Of a stretch of 12,822 nt of DNA, positions 6,399-12,822 are shown piece after piece. Made by a program: the position numbers and the translations under genes. Positions within the stretch are counted from its first letter, which is position 1, and each line of letters starts with the position of its first letter. The DNA lies in assembly GCA_002492045.1 (NCBI GenBank), contig DKXC01000126.1:5536-18357 (forward strand). The letters run 5' to 3'. A model generated the notes under the pieces. That model saw only the letters and a list, made by a program, of their open reading frames with translations, was not told the DNA's origin and did not search any database. This DNA comes from Micrococcaceae bacterium UBA7136. Its GTDB lineage: Bacteria; Actinomycetota; Actinomycetes; Actinomycetales; Micrococcaceae.

Positions 6399-7510
6399 TG
6401 ACTAGCCCTACACGTCAGCTTGAGGGGCCGGTCCTGATTATTGGGTCTGGGCTGCTGGGGGCCTCGGTTGGCCTGGGGCTCAGCAACCTGGGCTACCGGG
6501 TCTACCTGAGCGATATTTCCCCCACCACTGAGGCTGTGGCCCAGGATATTGGGGCTGGCCAATCTCTGCGGGCCCTGGCTGCTGAGGGGAAGCAGATGCA
6601 GGAGCCCCAGCTGGTGGTGGTTTCTTCCCCGCCGGACGTCACCGCTGAGCTGGTGGTCCAGGCCCTGGCTGATTATCCGGACGCCTGGGTCATTGATTTG
6701 GCTTCGGTCAAGAGCGGAATCCTGGCAGATATTCAGGCTAGCGGTGCTGATAGTAGCCGCTACCTGGGCACCCATCCTATGGCTGGACGGGAGAAATCAG
6801 GGCCGGTTGCTGCCCGCGGTGAGCTTTTCTCAGCCCGTCCCTGGGTGCTCTGCCCCCACCCGCAGGTGAACCCCCAGCTGATCAAATTAGCGAGCCAGCT
6901 GGTGGTGGAACTGGGAGCAACCGTCAGCCTCATGGAAGCTGAGGAGCACGACCAGACGGTGGCCCTGATTTCTCATGTCCCCCAGGTCATGAGTTCCCTG
7001 CTGGCCTCCCGCCTGCAGGATACCCCCCTCTACGCCCTGGGGCTGGCCGGTCAGGGCCTGCGGGATACTACCCGGATTGCGGCCTCAGACCCCGGCCTCT
7101 GGGTGCAGATTCTGGCTGCTAACGCCCAGCCGGTCGTCCAGACCCTCTACGGGGTGCGAGAAGACCTAGAGCGTCTGATCCGTACCCTAGAAGCCCCGGC
7201 TAGCCCCGGCGCCCGCCTGGATATTGCCCAGCTCATTAGCGAAGGCAACCACGGGGTGGCCCGGATTCCCGGCAAGCACGGCGGCGCCCCCAAGGCCTTC
7301 CGTCAGCTAACCGTCCTGGTGGATGATACCCCCGGCACCCTGGCCCGCCTGCTGGTGACCATCGGGGAGCTGGGCGTCAACCTGGAGGATCTGCGGCTGG
7401 AGCACTCACCCGGAGCCCAGGTGGGCATGGCTGAACTTTCTGTTAACCCCAACCAGCACGACAAACTCATGAGCGACCTGACCAGCCTGGGCTGGAAGGT
7501 CGTCAAGTAA
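6398..7510 (+). CDS. tyrA: Prephenate dehydrogenase with C-terminal ACT domain
   Basis: Protein of 370 aa catalysing oxidative decarboxylation of prephenate to 4-hydroxyphenylpyruvate in tyrosine synthesis. The nucleotide-binding motif is VLIIGSGLLGASVGLGLS (12-29), ending the second strand with D39, which suggests NAD. Active-site segments are GTHPMAGREKSG (124-135, H126), SHVPQVMSSLLA (192-203) and GLRDTTRIAASDP (220-232), matching positions used by TyrA enzymes for prephenate. A C-terminal ACT domain spans about 301-370 (FRQLTVLVDDTPGTLARLL), suggesting feedback control by an aromatic amino acid. The ATG shares its A with the rluB stop (TAATG), so translation is probably re-initiated from rluB; GGTGGG (6386-6391) may help. 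Placement beside rluB and cmk is a feature of the clade rather than a pathway link. Confidence 0.92.
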   Translation: MTSPTRQLEGPVLIIGSGLLGASVGLGLSNLGYRVYLSDISPTTEAVAQDIGAGQSLRALAAEGKQMQEPQLVVVSSPPDVTAELVVQALADYPDAWVIDLASVKSGILADIQASGADSSRYLGTHPMAGREKSGPVAARGELFSARPWVLCPHPQVNPQLIKLASQLVVELGATVSLMEAEEHDQTVALISHVPQVMSSLLASRLQDTPLYALGLAGQGLRDTTRIAASDPGLWVQILAANAQPVVQTLYGVREDLERLIRTLEAPASPGARLDIAQLISEGNHGVARIPGKHGGAPKAFRQLTVLVDDTPGTLARLLVTIGELGVNLEDLRLEHSPGAQVGMAELSVNPNQHDKLMSDLTSLGWKVVK

Positions 7511-7528
7511 AGCGAAGGAGCACCACCC

Positions 7529-8203
7529 ATGACTAAGCCCCTGATTATTGCCGTGGACGGGCCTTCCGGTTCGGGTAAGTCCTCTGTGGCCAAGGCCGTA
7601 GCCCGCCACTACGGGCTGGAATACCTGGACACCGGGGCCATGTACCGGGCTCTGACCTGGTACTGCCTAGAGCAGGGCCTAGATAGCACTGATGAGCAGG
7701 CCCTGGTGGAGGCCGCCCGAACCTTCCCCTACCAGCAGGGCACCAGTCCCGATGAGGAGGTCATCACCGTCGGCGGTGTAGACGTCCGGGAGGCTATCCG
7801 CCAGCCCCGCATCTCTGAGGCAGTCTCTGCTGTGGCCTCCAACCGGCAGGTCCGGCAGATCCTGATTGACCTGCAGCGGTCTATGATTGCTGCTGCCCCG
7901 GCCGGTATGGTGGCCGAAGGCCGGGACATCACCACCGTGGTAGCTCCCGATGCCGATGCCCGGATCCTGCTAACTGCCCGTGAAGAGGTTCGCCTAGCCC
8001 GCCGGGGCCTGCAACTGGGCGGGAGCCAGGACGCCGCCTCCCTGGCTGCCCAGGTGACCGGTCGGGACGCCAAGGACTCCCAGGTCACTAGCTTTACCCA
8101 GGCCGCTGAAGGGGTCACCCTGGTAGATTCCAGCGACCTCACCTATGAGGAGACCGTTGAGGCCCTTATCGCAGCGGTAGAGGTTGCTCGTTCAGCCAGC
8201 TAG
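7529..8203 (+). CDS. cmk: Cytidylate kinase
   Basis: Protein of 224 aa, usual for the short-form enzyme, phosphorylating CMP and dCMP with ATP. The P-loop is VDGPSGSGKSSVAKAVA (9-25). The conserved EYLDTGAMYRALTW (31-44) and the substrate-site AEGRDITTVV (129-138) follow, then ILLTAREEVRLARRGLQL with paired arginines R158 and R159. The lid-like end includes GRDAKDS (178-184) and LVDSSDLTYEETV (198-210). ATG 7529 has a good AAGGAG (7515-7520) eight bases upstream and lies 18 bp after tyrA. The cmk-der pair is conserved across Actinobacteria (Rv1712-Rv1713). A 78-bp spacer with a hairpin separates it from der. Confidence 0.95.
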   Translation: MTKPLIIAVDGPSGSGKSSVAKAVARHYGLEYLDTGAMYRALTWYCLEQGLDSTDEQALVEAARTFPYQQGTSPDEEVITVGGVDVREAIRQPRISEAVSAVASNRQVRQILIDLQRSMIAAAPAGMVAEGRDITTVVAPDADARILLTAREEVRLARRGLQLGGSQDAASLAAQVTGRDAKDSQVTSFTQAAEGVTLVDSSDLTYEETVEALIAAVEVARSAS

Positions 8204-8233
8204 GGCTGGCTGTCTACTAGACTGACCAAGAAA

Positions 8234-8259
8234 GGCCAGCTGGACTCAAGCAGTTGGCC
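8234..8259 (+). promoter_or_regulatory. Hairpin in the cmk-der spacer
   Basis: GGCCAGCTG (8234-8242), loop GACTCAAG, CAGTTGGCC (8251-8259): a 9-bp stem with one G-T pair. There is no T-run after it; it ends about 11 bases before the der ribosome site. It could be an RNA-processing or translation-control structure in the leader of der rather than a terminator. Confidence 0.4.
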
Positions 8260-8281
8260 AGAGACAAAGAAGGAGAAGGCT

Positions 8282-9856
8282 GTGGCAGAAGACTACGCCC
8301 CTCAAGATGACTATGAGGTCAAGTTCCTGGACGGCGGCAGCGACGATGTTGCTGAACGCCTAGCCAGCATTGACGACGAAACCGCTAACCAGCGGGCAGA
8401 GGTCCTCCTAGCTGGCCTGGACGACTACGACCTGGATGAAGAAGACCGGGCCCTGCTAACCGCCTGGGGCTTTGAAGACGAGGACGCTAACCCCGATGAG
8501 GCCGACCCGGTGGTGGCTATTGTGGGCCGTCCTAACGTGGGTAAATCCACCATCATTAACCGGATTCTGGGCCGCCGGGAGGCCGTGGTTGAAGACAAGC
8601 CCGGCGTCACTCGTGACCGGGTCTCCTACAAGGCCGAGTGGGCCGGTAAGGACTTCACCCTGGTTGATACCGGCGGTTGGGAGGCCGATGCTAAGGGAAT
8701 TGACGCCCAGGTAGCTGCCCAAGCCGAGATTGCGGTAGCCCACGCGGATGTTGTACTGCTGGTGGTGGACGCCCTGGTGGGTATCTCTGCCACCGACGAG
8801 GCCATTGTTCGCATGCTGCGGCGGGTTGAGAAGCCTATCTTGCTGATTGCCAACAAGATTGATGACGCCCACCAGGAGCCTGAGGTTCATGCACTCTGGT
8901 CTCTGGGTATGGGCCAGCCCTACCCGGTCTCTGGCCTGCACGGCCGGGGCCTGGCCGACCTGCTGGACGCCCTACTAGAGGTCATGCCCGAGCACTCTCA
9001 GTATGCTGAGCCTGAGGTACTGGGGGGCCCCCGCCGTATCGCCCTGATTGGCCGTCCCAACGTGGGCAAGTCCTCCCTGCTCAATAAGCTGGCTGGCGAG
9101 GAGCGGGCCGTGGTCAACGACCTGGCCGGTACCACCCGCGACCCGGTGGACGAGATTGTGCAGCTAGGTGGCAAGCCCTGGCGTTTTGTGGACACAGCCG
9201 GTATTCGCCGCCGGGTTCACATGGCCAAGGGGGCTGACTTCTATGCTTCCCTGCGCACCCAGACCGCTATTGAGCGGGCCGAGGTGGCCGTGGTGCTGTT
9301 GGATGTTTCTGAGCCTATCTCTGAGCAGGACGTCCGCATTATTCAGATGGCCGTTGACTCTGGCCGGGCCCTGGTGCTGGCCTTCAACAAGTGGGACACC
9401 CTGGATGAGGAGCGGCGCGAGCAGCTAGAACGAGAGATTGACCGGGATCTGGCCCATGTGGCCTGGGCGCCGCGGGTCAATATTTCGGCTAAGACCGGCT
9501 GGCACAAGGACAAGCTGGTTCCGGCCCTAGAGCGGGCCCTGGAGGCCTGGGATTCCCGTATCCCCACCGGCCGCCTCAACGCCTTCCTGGGCGAGATCGT
9601 GGCTGCCCACCCCCACCCCCTGCGCGGTGGCAAGCAGCCCCGTATCCTCTTTGGTACTCAGGTTTCTTCTCGTCCGCCCAAGTTTGTGCTCTTTACGACC
9701 GGCTTCTTGGACCCCGGCTACCGTCGCTTTATTGCCCGACGTCTGCGGGAGACCTTCGACTTCACCGGCACGCCCCTGGAAATCACCATGCGGGTGCGGG
9801 AGCGCCGCAGCCTGGGGGAGCGCCAGTCCGGCAAGGCTAAGGGCGGACGCCGCTAG
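8282..9856 (+). CDS. der: Ribosome-assembly GTPase Der (EngA) with acidic N-terminal extension
   Basis: Protein of 524 aa, an essential double-GTPase for 50S subunit assembly. Residues 1 to about 75 are an acidic extension (LDDYDLDEEDRALL, GFEDEDANPDEADP) absent from E. coli and B. subtilis Der. G domain 1 shows GRPNVGKST (82-90), DTGG (129-132) and NKID (191-194). G domain 2 shows GRPNVGKSS (257-265), DTAG (304-307) and NKWD (369-372). The KH-like domain follows from about 425 to 508 (NAFLGEIVAAHPHP, FTTGFLDPGYRRFIARRLRE, LEITMRVRERR), then a basic tail. GTG 8282 is chosen for AGGAG (8271-8275) six bases upstream and because the acidic tail is common in actinobacterial Der. It ends the gene cluster; no clear terminator follows before the tRNA promoter. 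Confidence 0.95.
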   Translation: MAEDYAPQDDYEVKFLDGGSDDVAERLASIDDETANQRAEVLLAGLDDYDLDEEDRALLTAWGFEDEDANPDEADPVVAIVGRPNVGKSTIINRILGRREAVVEDKPGVTRDRVSYKAEWAGKDFTLVDTGGWEADAKGIDAQVAAQAEIAVAHADVVLLVVDALVGISATDEAIVRMLRRVEKPILLIANKIDDAHQEPEVHALWSLGMGQPYPVSGLHGRGLADLLDALLEVMPEHSQYAEPEVLGGPRRIALIGRPNVGKSSLLNKLAGEERAVVNDLAGTTRDPVDEIVQLGGKPWRFVDTAGIRRRVHMAKGADFYASLRTQTAIERAEVAVVLLDVSEPISEQDVRIIQMAVDSGRALVLAFNKWDTLDEERREQLEREIDRDLAHVAWAPRVNISAKTGWHKDKLVPALERALEAWDSRIPTGRLNAFLGEIVAAHPHPLRGGKQPRILFGTQVSSRPPKFVLFTTGFLDPGYRRFIARRLRETFDFTGTPLEITMRVRERRSLGERQSGKAKGGRR

Positions 9857-9952
9857 GGCCTGAAAGAGCCTGGCGGCGGCCTGTCTGGCCCTCAAGGATA
9901 GAAATGTGACCTAAAACGCGGCCAAAAGGCCCCAAAAACCCGGTTTTCGAGT

Positions 9953-9981
9953 TTGCAGACCCCGAGAGGGGCGTGTATAGT
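9953..9981 (+). promoter_or_regulatory. Promoter of the tRNA-Pro gene
   Basis: TTGCAG (9953-9958), 17-bp spacer, TATAGT (9976-9981). Transcription would begin near 9988, giving a leader of about 36 bases before the mature tRNA, to be removed by RNase P. The tRNA is thus an independent unit from der. Confidence 0.75.
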
Positions 9982-10023
9982 AGAACAAGTGCTCAGGGGA
10001 GTAAAAAACTCACCAGAGACAAT

Positions 10024-10097
<74 letters not shown>

Positions 10098-10102
10098 CAG
10101 AT

Positions 10103-10149
10103 AAAGCCCCTCCCACTAGGAGAAATACCTAGTGGGAGGGGCTTTTCTT
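10103..10149 (+). terminator. Strong intrinsic terminator of tRNA-Pro
   Basis: An 18-bp perfect stem, arms 10103-10120 and 10128-10145 (core GCCCCTCCCACTAGG), loop AGAAATA, followed by TTTTCTTG. The A-rich 5' foot also gives a partial T-rich tail on the minus strand. Confidence 0.93.
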
Positions 10150-10152
10150 GTA

Positions 10153-10195
10153 CCCCAAAACAGGGCCGGGGGCCACTTTGGGGCTATTTTCTTTC
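10153..10195 (+). terminator. Second hairpin with T-rich tail after tRNA terminator
   Basis: CCCCAAA (10153-10159) pairs with TTTGGGG (10177-10183); an inner GGCC/GGCC stem (10164-10167, 10171-10174) has a GGG loop. The tail CTATTTTCTTTC follows. It begins only a few bases after the first terminator and may act as a back-up. The internal loop makes it weaker. Confidence 0.45.
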
Positions 10196-10360
10196 GGGTC
10201 CCTCCCTGACTGCCGGTTACTTCTCTTTTAAGTTCGGTGTCCTAAGAGTCCTCTAGGCCCCAAAAACCGGGCTACTTCCTGGTGAGTGGCAGGAAAGCAA
10301 CTTATCCCAAGCCCCCACTGAAGTAGAAGCCTAGACCAGCTGGGGCCTAGGGTCAGAAAC

Positions 10361-10825
10361 ATGACCTACCTCGAACAGATTTCTGACCAACTTATTTCCC
10401 TACCCCAACTGACCCATCTGGCCGGTAACCGCTACCGCCTGGACGCCGCCGTCCGTAAGGGGGCCTATCGCAGGGTTATGCGGGGCTACTATATGCGCTC
10501 GCGGGACTGGGAGCAGCTGGGGCAGAAGGGTCGTTACCTGGCCTTGGTTTTGGCTCTGGCTGCTGATAATCCTGAGATTATTTTCTGCCAGCAGACTGCC
10601 CTACTGTTGCATGGTTTGCCGGTGGAGGAGCTTCCCCAGAAGGTTCAGGTCTACCTGCCCTATCGCAGCCGCATGCAGGAGCTAGAAACCCATCACGGCA
10701 GTCTGCATTTACCTACTGAAACAACAGTATTTCTGCCTGGGGTGAGGTTAACCAGCTTGGAGCGGACTCTGGAGGATCTGGCTCTGGCGGCGGCAGAACG
10801 AGATTTGGGTTTGGTCTCCTTCTAG
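10361..10825 (+). CDS. AbiEi-like antitoxin-domain protein, probably truncated
   Basis: Protein of 154 aa. An N-terminal helix-turn-helix-like region (about 1-45, QLTHLAGNRYRLDAAVRKGAYRRVMRGYY) is followed by ALVLALAADNPEIIFCQQTALLLHGLPV (61-88) and VRLTSLERTLEDLALAA (128-144). This order matches the AbiEi-type domain seen at the start of many actinobacterial proteins that usually continue another 130-170 residues, often with a DUF559/Vsr-like nuclease fold. Here a TAG follows directly after LVSF, and I see no continuation in any frame before lldP. No AbiEii-like toxin gene is adjacent. The ribosome site (AGGGTCAG, from about 10349) is weak and codon use is more T-rich than in the neighbouring core genes. 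It may be a decayed remnant or a stand-alone regulator. Confidence 0.6.
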   Translation: MTYLEQISDQLISLPQLTHLAGNRYRLDAAVRKGAYRRVMRGYYMRSRDWEQLGQKGRYLALVLALAADNPEIIFCQQTALLLHGLPVEELPQKVQVYLPYRSRMQELETHHGSLHLPTETTVFLPGVRLTSLERTLEDLALAAAERDLGLVSF

Positions 10826-10928
10826 GGCCCTTTGTGCGGGATAAGTGGGTTTTGTGGGCTAAAAGACCCGCTCTAATGTTGCGTTTATACCCATATATGT
10901 GTGGAAATTTGGTATTTTAGGGTGTGAG

Positions 10929-10945
10929 AGTGTGTAAGACACACT
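10929..10945. promoter_or_regulatory. Perfect palindrome in the lldP leader, candidate GntR/LldR operator
   Basis: AGTGTGT-AAG-ACACACT, a perfect 7-bp inverted repeat with 3-base centre, 59 bases before the lldP start. Its GT-N3-AC core is the pattern bound by FadR-subfamily GntR regulators, to which lactate-responsive LldR belongs. The best -10-like boxes (TATTTT 10913-10918, TAGGGT 10918-10923) lie just upstream, so a bound protein would overlap the transcription start. A convincing -35 is not visible. Confidence 0.5.
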
Positions 10946-11003
10946 GAAAACCAAAACATACGTAGGCGGGAACACACACCCCGCAGACAAGGAAAACACA
11001 TCT

Positions 11004-12659
11004 ATGTGGCAGCAGGTCTATGACCCTCTGAACAACCAGGCCCTCTCGGCCCTGGTGGCCTCCGCGCCGATTCTCGTCTTCCTCCTGGGGCTGACCGTCC
11101 TCAAGATGAAGGGCCTCCACGCAGCCCTGGTCGCCCTGGCAACTGCCGTTGGCCTGGCCGTCCTGGTCTTCGGCATGCCCTTCGGCGCCTCCCTCTCAGC
11201 CATCGGCTACGGCTTCCTCTCAGGTATGTGGCCCATCGGCTGGATCGTCCTCATGGCCGTCTGGCTCTACCGGATTACCGTCCGGGCCGGTAACTTCGAC
11301 ACCATCCGGGCCTCAGTCTCGGCTGTTTCTGCCGACCAGCGCATCCAGGTGCTCCTGATCGCCTTCTGCTTCGGTGGCTTCCTCGAAGGCGCCGCCGGCT
11401 TCGGTATCCCCATCGCCATCTGTGCCGCCCTGCTGGTCACCCTGGGCTTCGAGCCGGTCAAGGCCTGCCTCATGGCCCTGCTCTCTAACGTAGCCTCCGG
11501 CGCCTACGGTGCTATCGGTATCCCCGTCATCACCGGTGCTTCTGTCTCTGGTGTACCCGCGGCCGACCTCAACGGCATGATGGTCTGGGTTCTGCAGATT
11601 ATTTCTGCCCTGGTTCCTCTGCTGCTGGTCATCGTCCTGGACGGTATGCGCGGCCTCAAGCAGGTCGGTGCCCTGGCCCTGGCCCTGGGCGTCTTCGTCT
11701 CCCTGGCTCAGTCTGCTGTCCTGGTCTTCATCGGCCCCGAGCTGGTCGACATCATCCCCTACCTGCTGGGTCTGGTCCTGCTGGCCGTCATCATGGGTAA
11801 GTGGCAGCCCTCCTACATCTACCGGGAGCCCGGTGCCCCCAGCCTGGAAGAGCTGGACAGCACTAACTCCTTCACCGCCTCTGAAATCTTCAAGGCCTGG
11901 AGCCCCTTCGTTGTTCTCTCCGGCATGATCCTGCTCTGGTCTACCCCCATCATTAAGGGCCTGGTACAGCTTAAGACCGCAACCGCCGAAGCTGGCGCCC
12001 TGGCCTGGACCACCATCCCGGTCCAGATGCCTGCCCTGCACGGCCAGATCGCCCAGGTAGCCCCCATCGTGGCTGAAGAAACTGCTATGAAGGCCGTCTG
12101 GAACTGGAACATCCTGGGTGCCTCCGGTACCGCTATCTTCCTGGCTGCCCTGATTACTGTTGCCATTTCTAACATCAGCTGGGCTGCCGCCTTCGAAGAA
12201 CTAGGCGGTGCCTGGAAGCAGCTCTGGCAGCCCATCCTGCTGATCTGCCTGGTCATGGCCGTTGCTAACGTCATGAACTTCGGTGGCATGTCCTCTGCCC
12301 TGGCCCTGGCCCTGGCAGCTGTTGGCTCTATCTTCCCCCTCTTCTCACCCATTATCGGCTGGATCGGTGTCTTCGTGACCGGTTCTGTGGTTAACAACAA
12401 CACCCTCTTTGCCGGCCTGCAGGCCACTACCGCCAACCAGATTGGTGCTAACCAGGGCCTGCTGGTTGCAGCTAACACCGCCGGTGGCGTTATGGCTAAG
12501 GTAGTCTCACCCCAGTCCATTGCTATCGCCGCAGCTTCGGTGAACATGTCTGGTCAGGAGTCCAAGATTACTAACGCAGCTATCCGCTACTCCCTGGCCC
12601 TGCTAGCTCTCCTCTGTGTCTGGGTCTTTGTCCTCTCCCAGATCCTGCCTGCTGCATAA
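11004..12659 (+). CDS. lldP: L-lactate permease, LctP/LldP family
   Basis: Protein of 551 aa, the same length as E. coli LldP, an inner-membrane proton symporter for lactate and related 2-hydroxy acids. About a dozen hydrophobic segments are visible, starting at 16-34 and ending at 529-548. Family landmarks are FGGFLEGAAGFGIPIAI (123-139), SNVASGAYGAIGIPV (161-175), GQIAQVAPIVAEETAMKAVWNWNI (from 347) and KVVSPQSIAIAAASVNMSGQES (from 499). The stretch GSVVNNNTLFAGLQ (460-473) differs from the GSDTSSNALF form of E. coli. ATG 11004 has AAGGA (10989-10993) about ten bases upstream. Codons are strongly biased to GCC, ATC, CTG and GGT, suggesting high expression. It is monocistronic, with a leader palindrome for probable lactate control and a terminator after it. 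No lactate dehydrogenase gene is in the window. Confidence 0.92.
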   Translation: MWQQVYDPLNNQALSALVASAPILVFLLGLTVLKMKGLHAALVALATAVGLAVLVFGMPFGASLSAIGYGFLSGMWPIGWIVLMAVWLYRITVRAGNFDTIRASVSAVSADQRIQVLLIAFCFGGFLEGAAGFGIPIAICAALLVTLGFEPVKACLMALLSNVASGAYGAIGIPVITGASVSGVPAADLNGMMVWVLQIISALVPLLLVIVLDGMRGLKQVGALALALGVFVSLAQSAVLVFIGPELVDIIPYLLGLVLLAVIMGKWQPSYIYREPGAPSLEELDSTNSFTASEIFKAWSPFVVLSGMILLWSTPIIKGLVQLKTATAEAGALAWTTIPVQMPALHGQIAQVAPIVAEETAMKAVWNWNILGASGTAIFLAALITVAISNISWAAAFEELGGAWKQLWQPILLICLVMAVANVMNFGGMSSALALALAAVGSIFPLFSPIIGWIGVFVTGSVVNNNTLFAGLQATTANQIGANQGLLVAANTAGGVMAKVVSPQSIAIAAASVNMSGQESKITNAAIRYSLALLALLCVWVFVLSQILPAA

Positions 12660-12706
12660 AGGTAGCCTGCTCTCAGGGCAGAAACCCTAACGCTAAAGAC
12701 AAGAAA

Positions 12707-12756
12707 GCCCGTCCTCTCCCAGCTGCCCGTGAGCAGAAGGGAAGAGGACGGGCCTA
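12707..12756. terminator. Probable bidirectional terminator between lldP and a convergent gene
   Basis: GCCCGTCCTCTCCC (12707-12720) pairs with 12739-12753 (GGGAAGAGGACGGGC) with one bulged base, and an inner CTGC/GCAG pair closes the loop. On the plus strand the tail is CTATTCATT; on the minus strand it is the better TTTCTTGTCTTT. A second small dyad, GGCCTA-TTCAT-TAGGCC (12751-12767), overlaps the right arm. Confidence 0.75.
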
Positions 12757-12760
12757 TTCA

Positions 12761-12822
12761 TTAGGCCGAGGTAAGCTCATAGACTCGCGCTCGCCGCCTC
12801 CCTCTCGCCTCGTAAACTCGGC
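12761..12822 (-). CDS. C-terminal end of a convergent gene, unidentified
   Basis: On the minus strand the frame read from 12820 down gives RVYEARGRRRARVYELTSA and then TAA (12763-12761), followed at once by an in-frame TGA (12760-12758). The bidirectional hairpin starts within 8 bases of the stop, which is where a terminator for this gene would be expected. The other minus frames are also open or end nearby (TGA or TAG), so the frame choice is an inference from the basic, protein-like tail and the double stop. The fragment is too short to name a family; the RVYELT ending would suit a winged-helix protein but is no proof. Confidence 0.4.
   Translation of the reverse strand, partial: RVYEARGRRRARVYELTSA

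Noticed and set aside
8456..8941. Minus-strand open frame of 161 aa opposite der
   Set aside because: It lies wholly within the conserved first G domain of Der, has no ribosome site and resembles no known protein.
9856..9931. Terminator of der
   Set aside because: GGGCC/GGCCC (9856-9860, 9887-9891) and GGCC-AAAA-GGCC (9920-9931) can pair, but neither has a T-run and the first has a large loop.
10844..10872. Hairpin AGTGGGT...ACCCGCT after the AbiEi-like gene as its terminator
   Set aside because: A 7-bp stem with one G-T pair, a 15-base loop and no T-run after it; too weak to call.
10931..10943. CRP/GlxR-type site TGTG-N5-CACA in the lldP leader
   Set aside because: The CRP family consensus TGTGA-N6-TCACA needs a six-base gap between TGTGA and TCACA halves; here only five bases separate TGTG and CACA, so a GntR-type reading fits better.
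11313..12547. Two long minus-strand open frames (242 aa each) opposite lldP
   Set aside because: They are shadows of the highly biased lldP codons: composition is Gly/Gln/Asp- or Ala/Arg-rich without family motifs, and the plus-strand protein is a clear LctP permease.

Overview
The window looks like chromosomal DNA of a high-GC Gram-positive bacterium. Gene content and order (NUDIX hydrolase, xerD, then parA, scpA, scpB, rluB, cmk, der) match the conserved actinobacterial neighbourhood known from Mycobacterium tuberculosis (Rv1700-Rv1701 and Rv1708-Rv1713). The tyrA gene between rluB and cmk, moderate GC and tRNA-Pro after der fit Micrococcales; a Rothia-like Micrococcaceae is my best guess, but the genus is an inference.

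Region 1 (1-1194): the 3' end of an ADP-ribose-pyrophosphatase-type NUDIX gene, then xerD 9 bp later. Region 2 (1195-2868): a spacer with an unusual GGTACC-containing inverted-repeat element, then a promoter and a two-gene unit of an Rrf2-family regulator with one cysteine and a zinc-less MDR oxidoreductase. This unit looks inserted into the otherwise conserved order.

Region 3 (2941-9856): a long same-strand core cluster. An orphan ParA ATPase and the SMC partners ScpA and ScpB act on chromosome segregation. RluB and Der act on the large ribosomal subunit, Cmk makes CDP, and TyrA makes tyrosine. Junctions are tight: scpA/scpB overlap by 4 bases and rluB/tyrA by 1. RluB carries a long basic N-terminal tail and Der a long acidic one.

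Region 4 (9857-10195): an independent tRNA-Pro(GGG) unit with a clear promoter and a strong intrinsic terminator, followed by a second hairpin. Region 5 (10361-10825): a short AbiEi-like N-terminal domain that appears to have lost its C-terminal part.

Region 6 (10826-12822): an LldP/LctP-type lactate permease whose leader holds a perfect GT-N3-AC-centred palindrome, a likely operator. It ends in a probably bidirectional terminator, beyond which the last codons of a convergent minus-strand gene seem to be visible.

Most of the window is well-conserved core genome. I see no CRISPR array, insertion sequence, prophage or obvious new defence system. The least explained items are the 1209-1301 repeat element, the Rrf2/MDR cassette, the truncated AbiEi-like gene and the patchy abundance of CTAG.
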